A DNA stretch of 64,000 nt. Origin: Bacteroidota bacterium. Lineage in GTDB: Bacteria > Bacteroidota > Bacteroidia > UKL13-3. The notes beneath the pieces were generated by a model. The model saw only the letters and a program-made list of their open reading frames with translations. It ran no database searches and was not told the origin of the DNA. Below, one piece after another: positions 48,214-56,063 of this stretch (position 1 is the first letter of the stretch; each line of letters opens with the position of its first letter). The stretch lies in assembly GCA_027484685.1 (NCBI GenBank), contig JAIXSO010000007.1, positions 23,444 to 87,443 on the forward strand, read 5' to 3'. Position numbers and translations under genes: made by a program.

Positions 48214-48396
48214 ATGTTAGTTAAAAATAAAGTAATAGAAACGGTTAACACTTTTTCAGATAATTTTTCAATAGATAAATTAATAGAAAAATTAATTGTA
48301 CTTGATAGAATTGATGTTGGGAACAATCAATCAATCAAAAATGAGATAATTAGCGAAGAAGAACTTGATAAAAATATTGAAGAATGGTTCAAATAA
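48214..48396 (+). CDS. antitoxin-like protein of a ParE/RelE module
   Basis: A 60-residue acidic protein. The segment FSIDKLIEKLIVLDRIDVG followed by ISEEELDKNIEEWFK matches the usual form of small Bacteroidota antitoxins that precede ParE/RelE toxins. There is a helical N-terminal part and an extended acidic C-terminal part that would wrap the toxin. It overlaps the toxin frame by 13 bp, as in many such modules, and has its own promoter. Confidence 0.7.
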   Translation: MLVKNKVIETVNTFSDNFSIDKLIEKLIVLDRIDVGNNQSIKNEIISEEELDKNIEEWFK

Positions 48397-48713
48397 ATTG
48401 GACACATCAAGCATTATTTGATTTAAAAGAAATAAAGGATTTTATAAGTCGCGATAGTTCTTTATACGCAAAAAGAACTATTTTAAAAATAAAAAACAGT
48501 ACCCAAATTTTAAAAAAATATCCTAATTCAGGTAAAGTAATTCCTGAAGTTGGGGTGAACAACTACAGAGAAATTGAGGTTGGTAGTTTTCGCATCTTTT
48601 ATAAAATTGTTTCTGAGGATAGATTTGATATTTCCAATCTTTCTAGTGGTGTTTATTTCGTAAATATTATCACGAGCAGTTGGGTTAAGAATGCTAAATT
48701 TGTAAAAAATTAA
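48384..48713 (+). CDS. ParE/RelE-like toxin with a T9SS sorting-domain tail (chimeric)
   Basis: A 109-residue frame. Residues 1-83 are ParE-like: INWTHQALFDLKEIKDFISR, ILKKYPNSGKVIPE, and YREIEVGSFRIFYKIVSEDRFDI. At that point ParE proteins usually finish with a last strand and short helix. Here residues 84-109, SNLSSGVYFVNIITSSWV then KNAKFVKN, are the last strands of a type A T9SS sorting domain, as at 486-1730. There is no signal peptide. I infer a deletion that fused a toxin gene to the end of a secreted-protein gene; activity is doubtful. Confidence 0.72.
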   Translation: MVQINWTHQALFDLKEIKDFISRDSSLYAKRTILKIKNSTQILKKYPNSGKVIPEVGVNNYREIEVGSFRIFYKIVSEDRFDISNLSSGVYFVNIITSSWVKNAKFVKN

Positions 48714-48716
48714 GTT

Positions 48717-49388
48717 ATGAAATTATTGCTCTTTATGCTTACATTTTCTATTTATCAAATAACAAATGCTCAAGGAAATGGGTCAATAAAGACAGAAAAT
48801 CAAATTGAATTGGGTTTAAACTATGTTGACTTCTTAAGTCAACATAGTAAATTAAATCGCCCATTAAGTGGATATTCTATTGGCTATAAAATTACTATAA
48901 AAAATAAGCATTCAATTAAATTAGGCATAGATTATTGTAACTCTGCGTTAAAATATCCTAAATATCCAGATTTAGGAACAATTGCATTAAGTTTCGGTTG
49001 TTTCAGTGTTGGATATTCCTATACTCCATATTTTAAAGTATTGAAAATTTCATTAGGAGGTAAACTATGTTATAGATACATGGGCGGGGAAACCGCAGTT
49101 TTTGGTTATAGAAGCCCCCCTCCACTGACAGAGCCAGTTGAAGCTAGATTAGAATATAACTCAATTGGCTTTTCACCCAATACAGAAATTGAATTTTTTT
49201 TTACTAAACATTTAGGGCTAGGAATCAATTTAAATTTAAACTACTACCCTTTTGAAAATGCTAAACTCAAAGGCGATGGAACAAATCAACCAGACCCTTT
49301 TTATGTGCAAACATATAAGCCTAACAATTTAAACTTTATAGCTACTTTTAAATTAGCTTACAGATTCAAATTAGGTAAAAACAACTAA
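48717..49388 (+). CDS. exported outer-membrane barrel-like protein
   Basis: A 223-residue protein with a signal peptide ending QITNAQ. It has strand-rich sequence with SIGYKITIKNKHSIKLGIDY, FSVGYSYTPYFKVLKISLG and LGLGINLNLNYYPFENA. It ends ATFKLAYRFKLGKNN. No named family is recognised. It starts 3 bp after the chimeric toxin stop, so it probably once followed the T9SS gene whose end is now fused to the toxin. Confidence 0.65.
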   Translation: MKLLLFMLTFSIYQITNAQGNGSIKTENQIELGLNYVDFLSQHSKLNRPLSGYSIGYKITIKNKHSIKLGIDYCNSALKYPKYPDLGTIALSFGCFSVGYSYTPYFKVLKISLGGKLCYRYMGGETAVFGYRSPPPLTEPVEARLEYNSIGFSPNTEIEFFFTKHLGLGINLNLNYYPFENAKLKGDGTNQPDPFYVQTYKPNNLNFIATFKLAYRFKLGKNN

Positions 49389-49419
49389 CATAGAAATTAC
49401 ATACAAAAACATACTTGTT

Positions 49420-49450
49420 AAAAAGCTGCTCGTAAATGGAGCAGCTTTTT
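49420..49450 (+). terminator. terminator of the inserted segment
   Basis: The 12-bp perfect stem AAAAAGCTGCTC / GAGCAGCTTTTT has a 7-nt loop. It lies 31 bp after the barrel gene and just inside the right 73-bp repeat. Confidence 0.9.
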
Positions 49451-49468
49451 ATGTAAAATATTTCCATT

Positions 49469-49541
49469 TTCGCAATAATTACGGCCTACACAAAGTATTT
49501 TCATTTATTAAAAGTATCAATTTTTGCTGCGAATATATTTT
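49469..49541. repeat. 73-bp direct repeat, copy B (FAH start remnant)
   Basis: A second copy of 48039-48111 with three changes. Read leftward from 49504 it encodes MKILCVGRNYCE and then diverges into unrelated sequence, so it is not a gene. The menD promoter region begins just to its right. Confidence 0.9.
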
Positions 49542-49591
49542 TATATTGAATAAAATGATTGACAAAAAATAATTATCAAAAATCATTCATT

Positions 49592-51307
49592 ATGCTTACA
49601 AATACACTTTACTTTGCGAAGCTTTTGAATAACCAAGTAACTATATTATCTAAACTTTGCAGCGATTTTGGAATTGAGCATGCAGTAATTTGTCCAGGCT
49701 CGCGTTCTGCGCCATTGGTGTTTGCCTTTAACCGTAATAAAAACATTAAAACTTACGCCATTGTAGATGAACGAAGTGCTGGCTATATTGCCCTTGGTAT
49801 GGCTCAACAATTGCAAAAACCTGTGGCCTTAATTTGTACCAGTGGCACTGCTGCTCTTAATTTTTTTCCAGCAATAGCCGAAGCATTTTATCAAAAAATT
49901 CCTTTAGTAGTTTTAACAGCTGATAGACCCGCTGAATTGCTTAACCAGCAAGATGGACAAATGATTAACCAAGTGAATGTTTTTGGAAGTCATGTAAGGG
50001 GAAGTTTAAATTTTGATTCTCAAAATTTAGCAACTGGCAACTGGCAATTGACAATTGGCAATTTATTAGAAAAATCCACACATCCAGTTAAAGGACCAGT
50101 GCATATCAATGTGCCTTTGATAGAACCTTTGTACGAAGATTTAGCAATAAGCAATGAGCTCCCGATGCATCGGGAGGCAATAGGCAATAATGAATTAAAA
50201 AACAAAGATTTTGATGCTTCTCAATTAATCAATGCTTTACAAAAATGTGATCCTCATAAACCAAAAGTTATTCTTGTTGGGCAAGGTCTTCCCGACCAAG
50301 AATTAGCTACAGTTTTAAAAAGTTTGGAACAAAAGGGGTTTGTAATTTTAGCAGATGTAGTTTCAAATCAACACGAAAGTACTTCCGCTTCGCATTACGA
50401 TTTGATTATTGCGCAAGCAACACCCGAAATATTAAAAACTTTAGAACCTGATTTAATTATTAGCTTTGGTGGACCTGTTTTATCAAAAGCATTAAAACTT
50501 TGGCTAAAAAAGCAAAAACCACTCTTTCATTTTAGAATTCAACAAGATGATGCTTTGGTAAACACTTACGATAATGTTACCGATTATTTAATTACAGATA
50601 ATATTACCCCACTAAAATTAATTACTGAACATTTTATTCCTAAAAATTTATTTTTGAATAATTGGCAAGAAATAAATGCCAAAGCAAAAAAGCTAGTAAC
50701 TGATTTTACCCAAAATAATCAAACTGTTTTTAATGAATTGGTTGCTGTAAATACTGTTTTGGAGCATTTACCAAACCATAGTCAATTACAAATTGCTAAC
50801 AGCACTTCCATACGATATGTAAGTTATTTAGGTTTACCTGCCAAAAGTTTAACGGTTTTTTGTAACAGAGGCACCAGCGGAATTGATGGTTGTACCTCAA
50901 CTGCATTGGGCGCAGCTCTAATTAATAATAAAATTACCACTTTAATTACGGGTGATTTGGCGTTTTTTTACGATAGAAATGCTTTTTGGAATAATTACAT
51001 TCCAAACAATTTACGCGTAATTTTATTAAATAATAATGGAGGAGGTATTTTTAACTTAATTGACGGACCAAGCAGTGCGCCCGAATTAGATAAATTCTTT
51101 TTAACCAAACATACACTAAAAGCAAAAAATTTAGCTACCGATTTTGGATTAATTTACGAAAATTGCACCTCGCAAAATGAATTGAACCAAGCATTAAATT
51201 CGTTTTTTGAACCTTCGGAAACAGCTAAAATATTAGAACTGAGTTTTGATATGAATAAAAGTGCGGAGGTTTATAAGACTTTTAGGAAGATGGTTATAAG
51301 CAGCTAG
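49592..51307 (+). CDS. menD: SEPHCHC synthase MenD, with repeat sequences inside the frame
   Basis: A 571-residue thiamine-diphosphate enzyme that joins isochorismate and 2-oxoglutarate in menaquinone synthesis. I start it at the ATG at 49592; a TTG at 49559 would add 11 unconserved residues. Markers include CPGSRSAPL (about 34-42), ERSAGYIALGMA (about 60-71), and the diphosphate-binding GDLAFFYDRNAFWNNY region. Residues 147-157 and 184-200 are coded by spacer-type repeats (50031-50062 and 50143-50190). They lie around the junction between the first and middle domains. The frame is kept, and all expected motifs remain, so the enzyme is probably active. menB follows. Confidence 0.94.
   Translation: MLTNTLYFAKLLNNQVTILSKLCSDFGIEHAVICPGSRSAPLVFAFNRNKNIKTYAIVDERSAGYIALGMAQQLQKPVALICTSGTAALNFFPAIAEAFYQKIPLVVLTADRPAELLNQQDGQMINQVNVFGSHVRGSLNFDSQNLATGNWQLTIGNLLEKSTHPVKGPVHINVPLIEPLYEDLAISNELPMHREAIGNNELKNKDFDASQLINALQKCDPHKPKVILVGQGLPDQELATVLKSLEQKGFVILADVVSNQHESTSASHYDLIIAQATPEILKTLEPDLIISFGGPVLSKALKLWLKKQKPLFHFRIQQDDALVNTYDNVTDYLITDNITPLKLITEHFIPKNLFLNNWQEINAKAKKLVTDFTQNNQTVFNELVAVNTVLEHLPNHSQLQIANSTSIRYVSYLGLPAKSLTVFCNRGTSGIDGCTSTALGAALINNKITTLITGDLAFFYDRNAFWNNYIPNNLRVILLNNNGGGIFNLIDGPSSAPELDKFFLTKHTLKAKNLATDFGLIYENCTSQNELNQALNSFFEPSETAKILELSFDMNKSAEVYKTFRKMVISS
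50031..50062. repeat. GGCAATTGGCAAT-type repeat inside menD
   Basis: A run of CAACTGGCAA, CTGGCAATTG and ACAATTGGCAAT words. The same words make up the spacer after cdaA (61349-61490). It is read in frame as ATGNWQLTIGN. Confidence 0.75.
50143..50190. repeat. 48-bp repeat with 18-bp palindrome inside menD
   Basis: AGCAATAAGCAATGAG, the perfect palindrome CTCCCGATGCATCGGGAG (50159-50176), and GCAATAGGCAATAA. The flanking words match the spacer repeats at 61349-61490. Its length is 16 codons, so the frame is unaffected. Confidence 0.8.
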
Positions 51308-51308
51308 C

Positions 51309-51371
51309 TTCTGGCCACTGGCTTCTAGCTGTTGGCAAATAACTTTTAACTAAGTACTAAAAACTAAGAAC
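51309..51371. repeat. word-like repeats between menD and menB
   Basis: CTGGCTTCTAGC (about 51320-51331) recurs inverted at about 58982-58993. AACTAAGTACTAAAAA recurs inverted before bcp. No gene signals are seen, so menB is probably read through from menD. Confidence 0.5.
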
Positions 51372-51381
51372 TAAAAAAAAT

Positions 51382-52206
51382 ATGACAAGTAAATATAATT
51401 GGACAACTCTAAAGGAGTACAAGGAAATTTTATTTCAATACTACGAAGGTATTGCTAAAATCAGTATTAATCGTCCGCATGTGCACAATGCGTTTACCCC
51501 ACTTACCGTTCAAGAAATGAGTGAGGCAATGGAATTAGCACGCCAAAACCAAGATGTGCGTGTGGTAATTTTAACTGGCGAAGGCGGAAAAGCTTTTTGC
51601 AGTGGTGGCGATCAAAGTGTGCGTGGACACGGAGGTTATATTGGCGATGATGGAATTCCTCGTTTAAATGTGTTGGATTTACAAATGCAAATCCGCAGAA
51701 TTCCTAAGCCAGTTATTGCTATGGTAGCGGGTTATGCCATTGGTGGCGGACATGTATTGCATGTAATTTGTGATATTTCAATAGCTGCCGAAAATGCCAA
51801 ATTTGGCCAAACAGGACCAAAAGTAGGTAGTTTTGATGGTGGATTTGGTGCTGGCTATTTAGCTAGAGTGGTTGGCCAAAAGAAAGCCAGAGAAATTTGG
51901 TTTTTATGTGATCAATACAATGCGCAAGAAGCTTTAGATATGGGCTTGGTAAACAAAGTAGTGCCTTTAGAATTATTAGAAGACGAAACCATCAAATGGT
52001 GTCAGAAAATGATTGAAAAAAGTCCAGTGGCTTTACGTATGATAAAAGCAAGTTTTAATGCAGAGTTAGACGGACAAGCGGGTATTCAAGAATTAGCAGG
52101 AAATGCTACTTTACTTTATTACCTTAGCGATGAAGCTAAAGAAGGCAAAAATTCATTCCTAGAAAAACGTAAACCCGACTTTAGTAAATTCCCTAAGTTT
52201 CCATAG
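51382..52206 (+). CDS. menB: 1,4-dihydroxy-2-naphthoyl-CoA synthase
   Basis: A 274-residue crotonase-fold enzyme that closes the naphthoquinone ring in menaquinone synthesis. It has [19 protein letters not shown] with the family's flexible loop, the oxyanion-hole [12 protein letters not shown], and [19 protein letters not shown]. This distinguishes it from general enoyl-CoA hydratases. It follows menD by 74 bp on the same strand, so both menaquinone genes are probably co-transcribed. Confidence 0.96.
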   Translation: MTSKYNWTTLKEYKEILFQYYEGIAKISINRPHVHNAFTPLTVQEMSEAMELARQNQDVRVVILTGEGGKAFCSGGDQSVRGHGGYIGDDGIPRLNVLDLQMQIRRIPKPVIAMVAGYAIGGGHVLHVICDISIAAENAKFGQTGPKVGSFDGGFGAGYLARVVGQKKAREIWFLCDQYNAQEALDMGLVNKVVPLELLEDETIKWCQKMIEKSPVALRMIKASFNAELDGQAGIQELAGNATLLYYLSDEAKEGKNSFLEKRKPDFSKFPKFP

Positions 52207-52220
52207 GTTTCAAGGTTTCC

Positions 52221-52246
52221 CGCAGATAACGCAGAATTTCGCAGAG
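52221..52246. repeat. CGCAGA-type periodic repeat after menB
   Basis: Three CGCAGA words about 10 bp apart. A related periodic stretch of CGCAAA words is at 53374-53407 after murB. Confidence 0.5.
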
Positions 52247-52308
52247 ATTTTGTTTCGTTTTTTAAGTAAAATTTGTTCCTAAAAAAATAAAACATTTATT
52301 TGCCCCAA

Positions 52309-53325
52309 ATGATTTTAAAACCCAATATTTCGCTTAAACCATTTAATACTTTTGGTATTGATGCCAGTGCATCTGATTTTATTGAAATTGATTCGATTGA
52401 AACACTTCAATTTGTAATTGATAACTTCAATTTAGCCAATAGAAAAACGCTAGTTATAGGTGGTGGTAGCAATATTTTATTAACCAAAAATTTTGATGGT
52501 TTGGTTTTAAAAATGAGCATTAAAGGCATTGAAAAAATAAATGAAGACAACGACTATGTGTATTTAAAAGCCATGGCGGGCGAAACCTGGCATGGCTTTG
52601 TAATGCATTGTGTAGCCAATAATTATTCGGGAGTTGAAAACCTTTCATTAATACCTGGCTGTGTGGGTGCTGCACCTATGCAAAATATTGGTGCTTATGG
52701 TGTTGAAATTAAAGATACTTGCTTTGAAGTAGAAGCGTACAATATTGAAACCAACGAAGTAACGATATTTAGCAATGCTGATTGTAAATTTGGCTACCGC
52801 GAAAGTATATTTAAACATGAAGCCAAAGGAAAATACATCATTTCATCGGTTACATTTAAATTAGACAAACAAGCTAAAATTAATGTTTCGTACGGTGCCA
52901 TACAAGATGTATTAAAAAATAAAAATATTGAAAATCCTACTATTCAAGATGTAAGCGAAGCAGTAATTGCTATCCGCGAGTCTAAATTACCTAACCCAAA
53001 AGTATTAGGAAATGCGGGCAGTTTTTTTAAAAATCCTGAAGTTCCAACTGAAGAATATTTAACTTTAAAAGAAAAATACCCTGCTTTGGTTGGATACAAA
53101 ACCAGCGAAACAAATACCAAATTAGCCGCAGGTTGGCTAATAGAACAATGTGGTTGGAAAGGCAAAATAGTTGGAAACACTGGTTCTCATAAAGACCAAG
53201 CTTTGGTTTTGGTAAATTATGGCAATGCCACTGGCAACGAAATTTGGAAACTAGCCATGCAAATTCAAGAATCGGTTTTTGAAAAATTTGGGGTTACCAT
53301 TGTTCCTGAGGTAAATGTGATTTAG
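52309..53325 (+). CDS. murB: UDP-N-acetylenolpyruvoylglucosamine reductase
   Basis: A 338-residue FAD enzyme making UDP-MurNAc for peptidoglycan. I start it at the ATG at 52309 rather than the TTG at 52300. FAD-binding VIGGGSNILLTKNF, LSLIPGCVGAAPMQNIGAYG and GYRESIF are present. The catalytic Ser is in GNAGSFFKNP and the last Glu in PEVNVI. The YRESIF and extended third-domain layout fit the type I (E. coli-like) form. Confidence 0.96.
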   Translation: MILKPNISLKPFNTFGIDASASDFIEIDSIETLQFVIDNFNLANRKTLVIGGGSNILLTKNFDGLVLKMSIKGIEKINEDNDYVYLKAMAGETWHGFVMHCVANNYSGVENLSLIPGCVGAAPMQNIGAYGVEIKDTCFEVEAYNIETNEVTIFSNADCKFGYRESIFKHEAKGKYIISSVTFKLDKQAKINVSYGAIQDVLKNKNIENPTIQDVSEAVIAIRESKLPNPKVLGNAGSFFKNPEVPTEEYLTLKEKYPALVGYKTSETNTKLAAGWLIEQCGWKGKIVGNTGSHKDQALVLVNYGNATGNEIWKLAMQIQESVFEKFGVTIVPEVNVI

Positions 53326-53373
53326 GATTTGTTGGAAAAGTAGACACTGATTTCACAGATTTTTTTTGTTTAA

Positions 53374-53407
53374 CCGCAAAAGACGCAAAGATTTTCGCAA
53401 AGAACGC
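53374..53407. repeat. CGCAAA-type periodic repeat after murB
   Basis: Words CCGCAAAAGACGCAAAG and TTTTCGCAAAGAACGC. It resembles the stretch at 52221-52246 and is followed by GCCACAGATAGAATT. It is a spacer repeat without coding signs. Confidence 0.5.
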
Positions 53408-53449
53408 TGAGGAAAAAAGCCACAGATAGAATTAAAAAACAAGGGTATT

Positions 53450-54253
53450 ATGAAATTATCTTATTTTCTATTTTTTTTCACGACATTAATATGGAGTTGT
53501 TCAAACACCCAAATACAAAAAGAAAAAAGTACCTCCGTTACTTCTATTAATATTGATACTTTGAAAACCTTTACTCACGTTTTCGAATTTCCAACAATAA
53601 AAGATAGCGCCCAATTTATAATTGACCTACGAAAAACTTTCAAAATAGAAATAGAAGAAAGTCTAGAACAAAAAGAAAATGAAAAAATAACAACCTTTAG
53701 GAAGATTAAACTTTACGGTTCCGATAATGAATATTATTTTATAGAATATGATTGGAATGTTGGGTGCATGGCTGGTTATCCATGGAAATGTCAACTTTTA
53801 TTAACCAATGAAGGTAAACTAATCAAAACTATGTTTGGTCAAAGGTTTGATTTTGTGACTATCCTCAAAAATCAAAATCCTTTTTTATTATTAGTTACAG
53901 CCACAGCTAATGGCAATGGCGGGCATAACTTTTATAAAATAACCAAAGACACATTGGAAAACATTTATGATGGTAATATTCAAACTTATGATGAATGCGA
54001 GGATATGGAAATTTATAGTCCATACGAATTAGATTTAAAGTTTTATGATGTAAATAAGGATGGCTATAACGACATAGTTTTTACCGGACAAAAACTCATG
54101 TTAGGTAAATATACAAAAGATAGTTTATGGTACGATATTGAGAATGATAAACCATTTACAACTGAAAATCCTGCTAAAAAAATCAATCTTAAATATGTAT
54201 TTCTTTATAACAAAAAAACTGGGCATTTTAGACCCAAAGAAAACTACAAATAA
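53450..54253 (+). CDS. lipoprotein of unknown function
   Basis: A 267-residue protein with a lipobox near residue 17 (LIWSC), so it should be lipid-anchored. A basic, Ser/Thr-rich linker follows. The C-terminal part has FYDVNKDGYNDIVFTG, a calcium-binding-loop-like DxNxDGxxD motif as in FG-GAP/VCBS repeats. No enzyme motif is seen and no family is recognised. It stands between murB and a convergent gene. Confidence 0.65.
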   Translation: MKLSYFLFFFTTLIWSCSNTQIQKEKSTSVTSINIDTLKTFTHVFEFPTIKDSAQFIIDLRKTFKIEIEESLEQKENEKITTFRKIKLYGSDNEYYFIEYDWNVGCMAGYPWKCQLLLTNEGKLIKTMFGQRFDFVTILKNQNPFLLLVTATANGNGGHNFYKITKDTLENIYDGNIQTYDECEDMEIYSPYELDLKFYDVNKDGYNDIVFTGQKLMLGKYTKDSLWYDIENDKPFTTENPAKKINLKYVFLYNKKTGHFRPKENYK

Positions 54254-54262
54254 AATTCAGTC

Positions 54263-54316
54263 ATTGCAGGCGTCCTCGCCTGCAATCAAATTGATGTTGG
54301 CGAGGACGCCAACATC
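54263..54316. repeat. twin GC-rich hairpins with complementary loops
   Basis: Hairpin 1 is ATTGCAGGCG-TCCT-CGCCTGCAAT (54263-54286). Hairpin 2 is GATGTTGGCG-AGGA-CGCCAACATC (54293-54316). Both stems are perfect over 10 bp. The 12-bp cores GGCGTCCTCGCC and GGCGAGGACGCC are reverse complements of each other. This is a REP/BIME-like layout. Confidence 0.85.
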
Positions 54317-54363
54317 GGCATCATCAAATTTTCCTATGCAATCCTTGTAATCTGTGGCTAATT

Positions 54364-55557
54364 CTATTTAGTTTCCCAAAAACGATATTGTTTGGTTTCG
54401 TTAAATATAAAAGTCAAAATATTTTTATCGTCTTCAGTTAGTTCTACGTTTCTTCGTTTATAAACTGCTTCAGCTGTTTTAAAAAACTTATTGATTACAA
54501 ATGTTTCAAAACCTTGTGCGCCACCCCAAGCAAAATCAGGAATGAAGTTGCGTGGAAAACCTGCGCCAAACACATTTGCGCCCACTCCTACTACCGTTCC
54601 TGTGTTAAACATGGTATTGATACCACATTTAGCATGATCGGCCATTATTAAGCCGCAAAACGTTAAGCCAGTTTTTTCAAACTTTTGTTTATCGTAGTTC
54701 CAAAGTTTTACTTCATCGTAAGTATTTTTTAGGTTTGAGTTATTGGTATCGGCACCCATATTTACCCACTCGCCAATTACAGCATTGCCCACAAACCCAT
54801 CATGACCTTTATTGCTGTATGCAAAAAATACCGCGTTACTTACCTCGCCACCTACTTTGCAATAAGGACCAACAGTAGTTCCACCATAAATTTTAGCATC
54901 CATTTTTAAACCAGCATGTTCGCACAAGGCAAAAGGCCCACGTATTTTACAGCCTTCCATTACTTCGGCATCAGCAGCTATATAAATTGGCCCACCCGAA
55001 GCATTTAAAATGCTGCATTCTACAATAGCACCTTCTTCTAAAAACACATTTTCGGGCTTAATAACTTGGTTGGTACTTGAAATTGGTTGTGATTTACGAC
55101 CAGCAGTCAATAATTTAAAATCATCTTCAATACCTTTGGCATTGTTCGAAAAAATATCTTGAGGAAATTTGATATGAATAAAATCTTCAGCTTTGGTTTC
55201 AATTAATTCAAATTGAGTAGCAATATTGGCAATATCAACAAACAAAGCGCTGTTAAAAGCAATAATTACATTGTTTTTATAAAGCGCTTGTCCTTTAGTT
55301 AAACTGTTAATTTCATTTACTAAAACCTCTGTAGGACAAATACTTCCATTTATAAAAATATTTTCAACTTCCAATGTTATTGGAAATTTGTTTTGCAAAT
55401 AATCCATTGTTAAATACGAAACATTGGTTTTTAAATGCTTTTCCCATTTTTGGGCTATGGTTAAAATACCACACCTAACATTGGCCACAGGCCTAGTAAA
55501 AGTTAATGGTAACAAATTTTGTCTATCGGTAGGGTTATCGAATAAAATATAATTCAT
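54364..55557 (-). CDS. GlmU-like sugar nucleotidyltransferase
   Basis: A 397-residue protein. The N-terminal half is a divergent nucleotidyltransferase domain, opening MNYILFDNPTDRQNLLPLTFTRP. The C-terminal half (about 180-360) is a left-handed beta-helix of hexapeptide repeats with IRGPFALCEHAGLKMDAKIYGG and GTVVGVGANVFGAGFPRNF. This two-part form is widespread in Bacteroidota as a putative GlmU or glucose-1-phosphate thymidylyltransferase family. The usual LAAGxGTRM signature is missing, so the donor and even activity are uncertain. Confidence 0.8.
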   Translation of the reverse strand: MNYILFDNPTDRQNLLPLTFTRPVANVRCGILTIAQKWEKHLKTNVSYLTMDYLQNKFPITLEVENIFINGSICPTEVLVNEINSLTKGQALYKNNVIIAFNSALFVDIANIATQFELIETKAEDFIHIKFPQDIFSNNAKGIEDDFKLLTAGRKSQPISSTNQVIKPENVFLEEGAIVECSILNASGGPIYIAADAEVMEGCKIRGPFALCEHAGLKMDAKIYGGTTVGPYCKVGGEVSNAVFFAYSNKGHDGFVGNAVIGEWVNMGADTNNSNLKNTYDEVKLWNYDKQKFEKTGLTFCGLIMADHAKCGINTMFNTGTVVGVGANVFGAGFPRNFIPDFAWGGAQGFETFVINKFFKTAEAVYKRRNVELTEDDKNILTFIFNETKQYRFWETK

Positions 55558-55604
55558 AGTGTAAAAATTTTTATAAAATAAAACTGCAATTAGCTAAAAA
55601 TAAA

Positions 55605-55628
55605 AAAGCCTTCCAAATGGAAGGCTTT
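55605..55628 (-). terminator. rpmE2 terminator
   Basis: The stem AAAGCCTTCC / GGAAGGCTTT with loop AAAT and flanking A-run (55602-55607). It lies 22 bp after the rpmE2 stop. Confidence 0.88.
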
Positions 55629-55650
55629 AAATATTTGTAAACAAAAAAAA

Positions 55651-55899
55651 TTATTTTTTTGCGTAACGTTTGTTGAATTTATCAATACGACCTGCAGTAT
55701 CAATTAACATGCTTTGGCCTGTAAAAAACGGATGTGATTTGTAAGAAATCTCTAATTTGAATAGAGGATATTCAATTCCATCTTCCAATGTAATTGTATC
55801 TTTAGTATCTACTGTTGAACCAGTTACAAAAGTATATCCGTTACTCATATCTTTAAATGCAACTTTTCTATAATTTTCTGGATGAATTCCTGCTTTCAT
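55651..55899 (-). CDS. rpmE2: 50S ribosomal protein L31 type B (zinc-free)
   Basis: An 82-residue protein opening [15 protein letters not shown] with [25 protein letters not shown]. The start is at 55899; the open frame continues to 56001, but that part lies across the promoter. It lacks the CxxC zinc motif of type A L31, as expected of the B type. It is a single-gene transcript with its own promoter and terminator. Confidence 0.95.
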   Translation of the reverse strand: MKAGIHPENYRKVAFKDMSNGYTFVTGSTVDTKDTITLEDGIEYPLFKLEISYKSHPFFTGQSMLIDTAGRIDKFNKRYAKK

Positions 55900-55920
55900 T
55901 TTATTTATTATTTTGGAGTG

Positions 55921-55951
55921 CAAAAGTAATTTATTTTGAAATAAATGCAAA
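55921..55951 (-). promoter_or_regulatory. rpmE2 promoter
   Basis: On the minus strand TTTG (55948-55951), 19 bp and TACTTTTG (55921-55928), followed by CACTCC. It lies 21 bp before the start codon. Confidence 0.75.
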
Positions 55952-56035
55952 TATATTCGAGAAAAATATTTTTGAATCTCCTCAAAATAATCCAAAAGCA
56001 TTGTAAAATCTATTCGGAAAGCTTTTAATAATAAA

Positions 56036-56043
56036 TATATTTG
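56036..56043 (+). promoter_or_regulatory. possible -7 element of the phosphoribosyltransferase gene
   Basis: TATATTTG, 20 bp before the GTG start. A matching TTG at the right distance is not evident. Confidence 0.4.
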
Positions 56044-56063
56044 CCCTATAATTTTTTATAAAA

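Noticed and set aside
49430..49504. Short leftward frame starting MKILCVGRNYCE as a second FAH gene
   Set aside because: Homology ends after 12 codons; it is the duplicated start of the real gene.
55900..56001. 34-residue N-terminal extension of ribosomal protein L31
   Set aside because: It crosses the well-formed promoter at 55921-55951, and L31 type B proteins start at MKAGIHP-like sequence.
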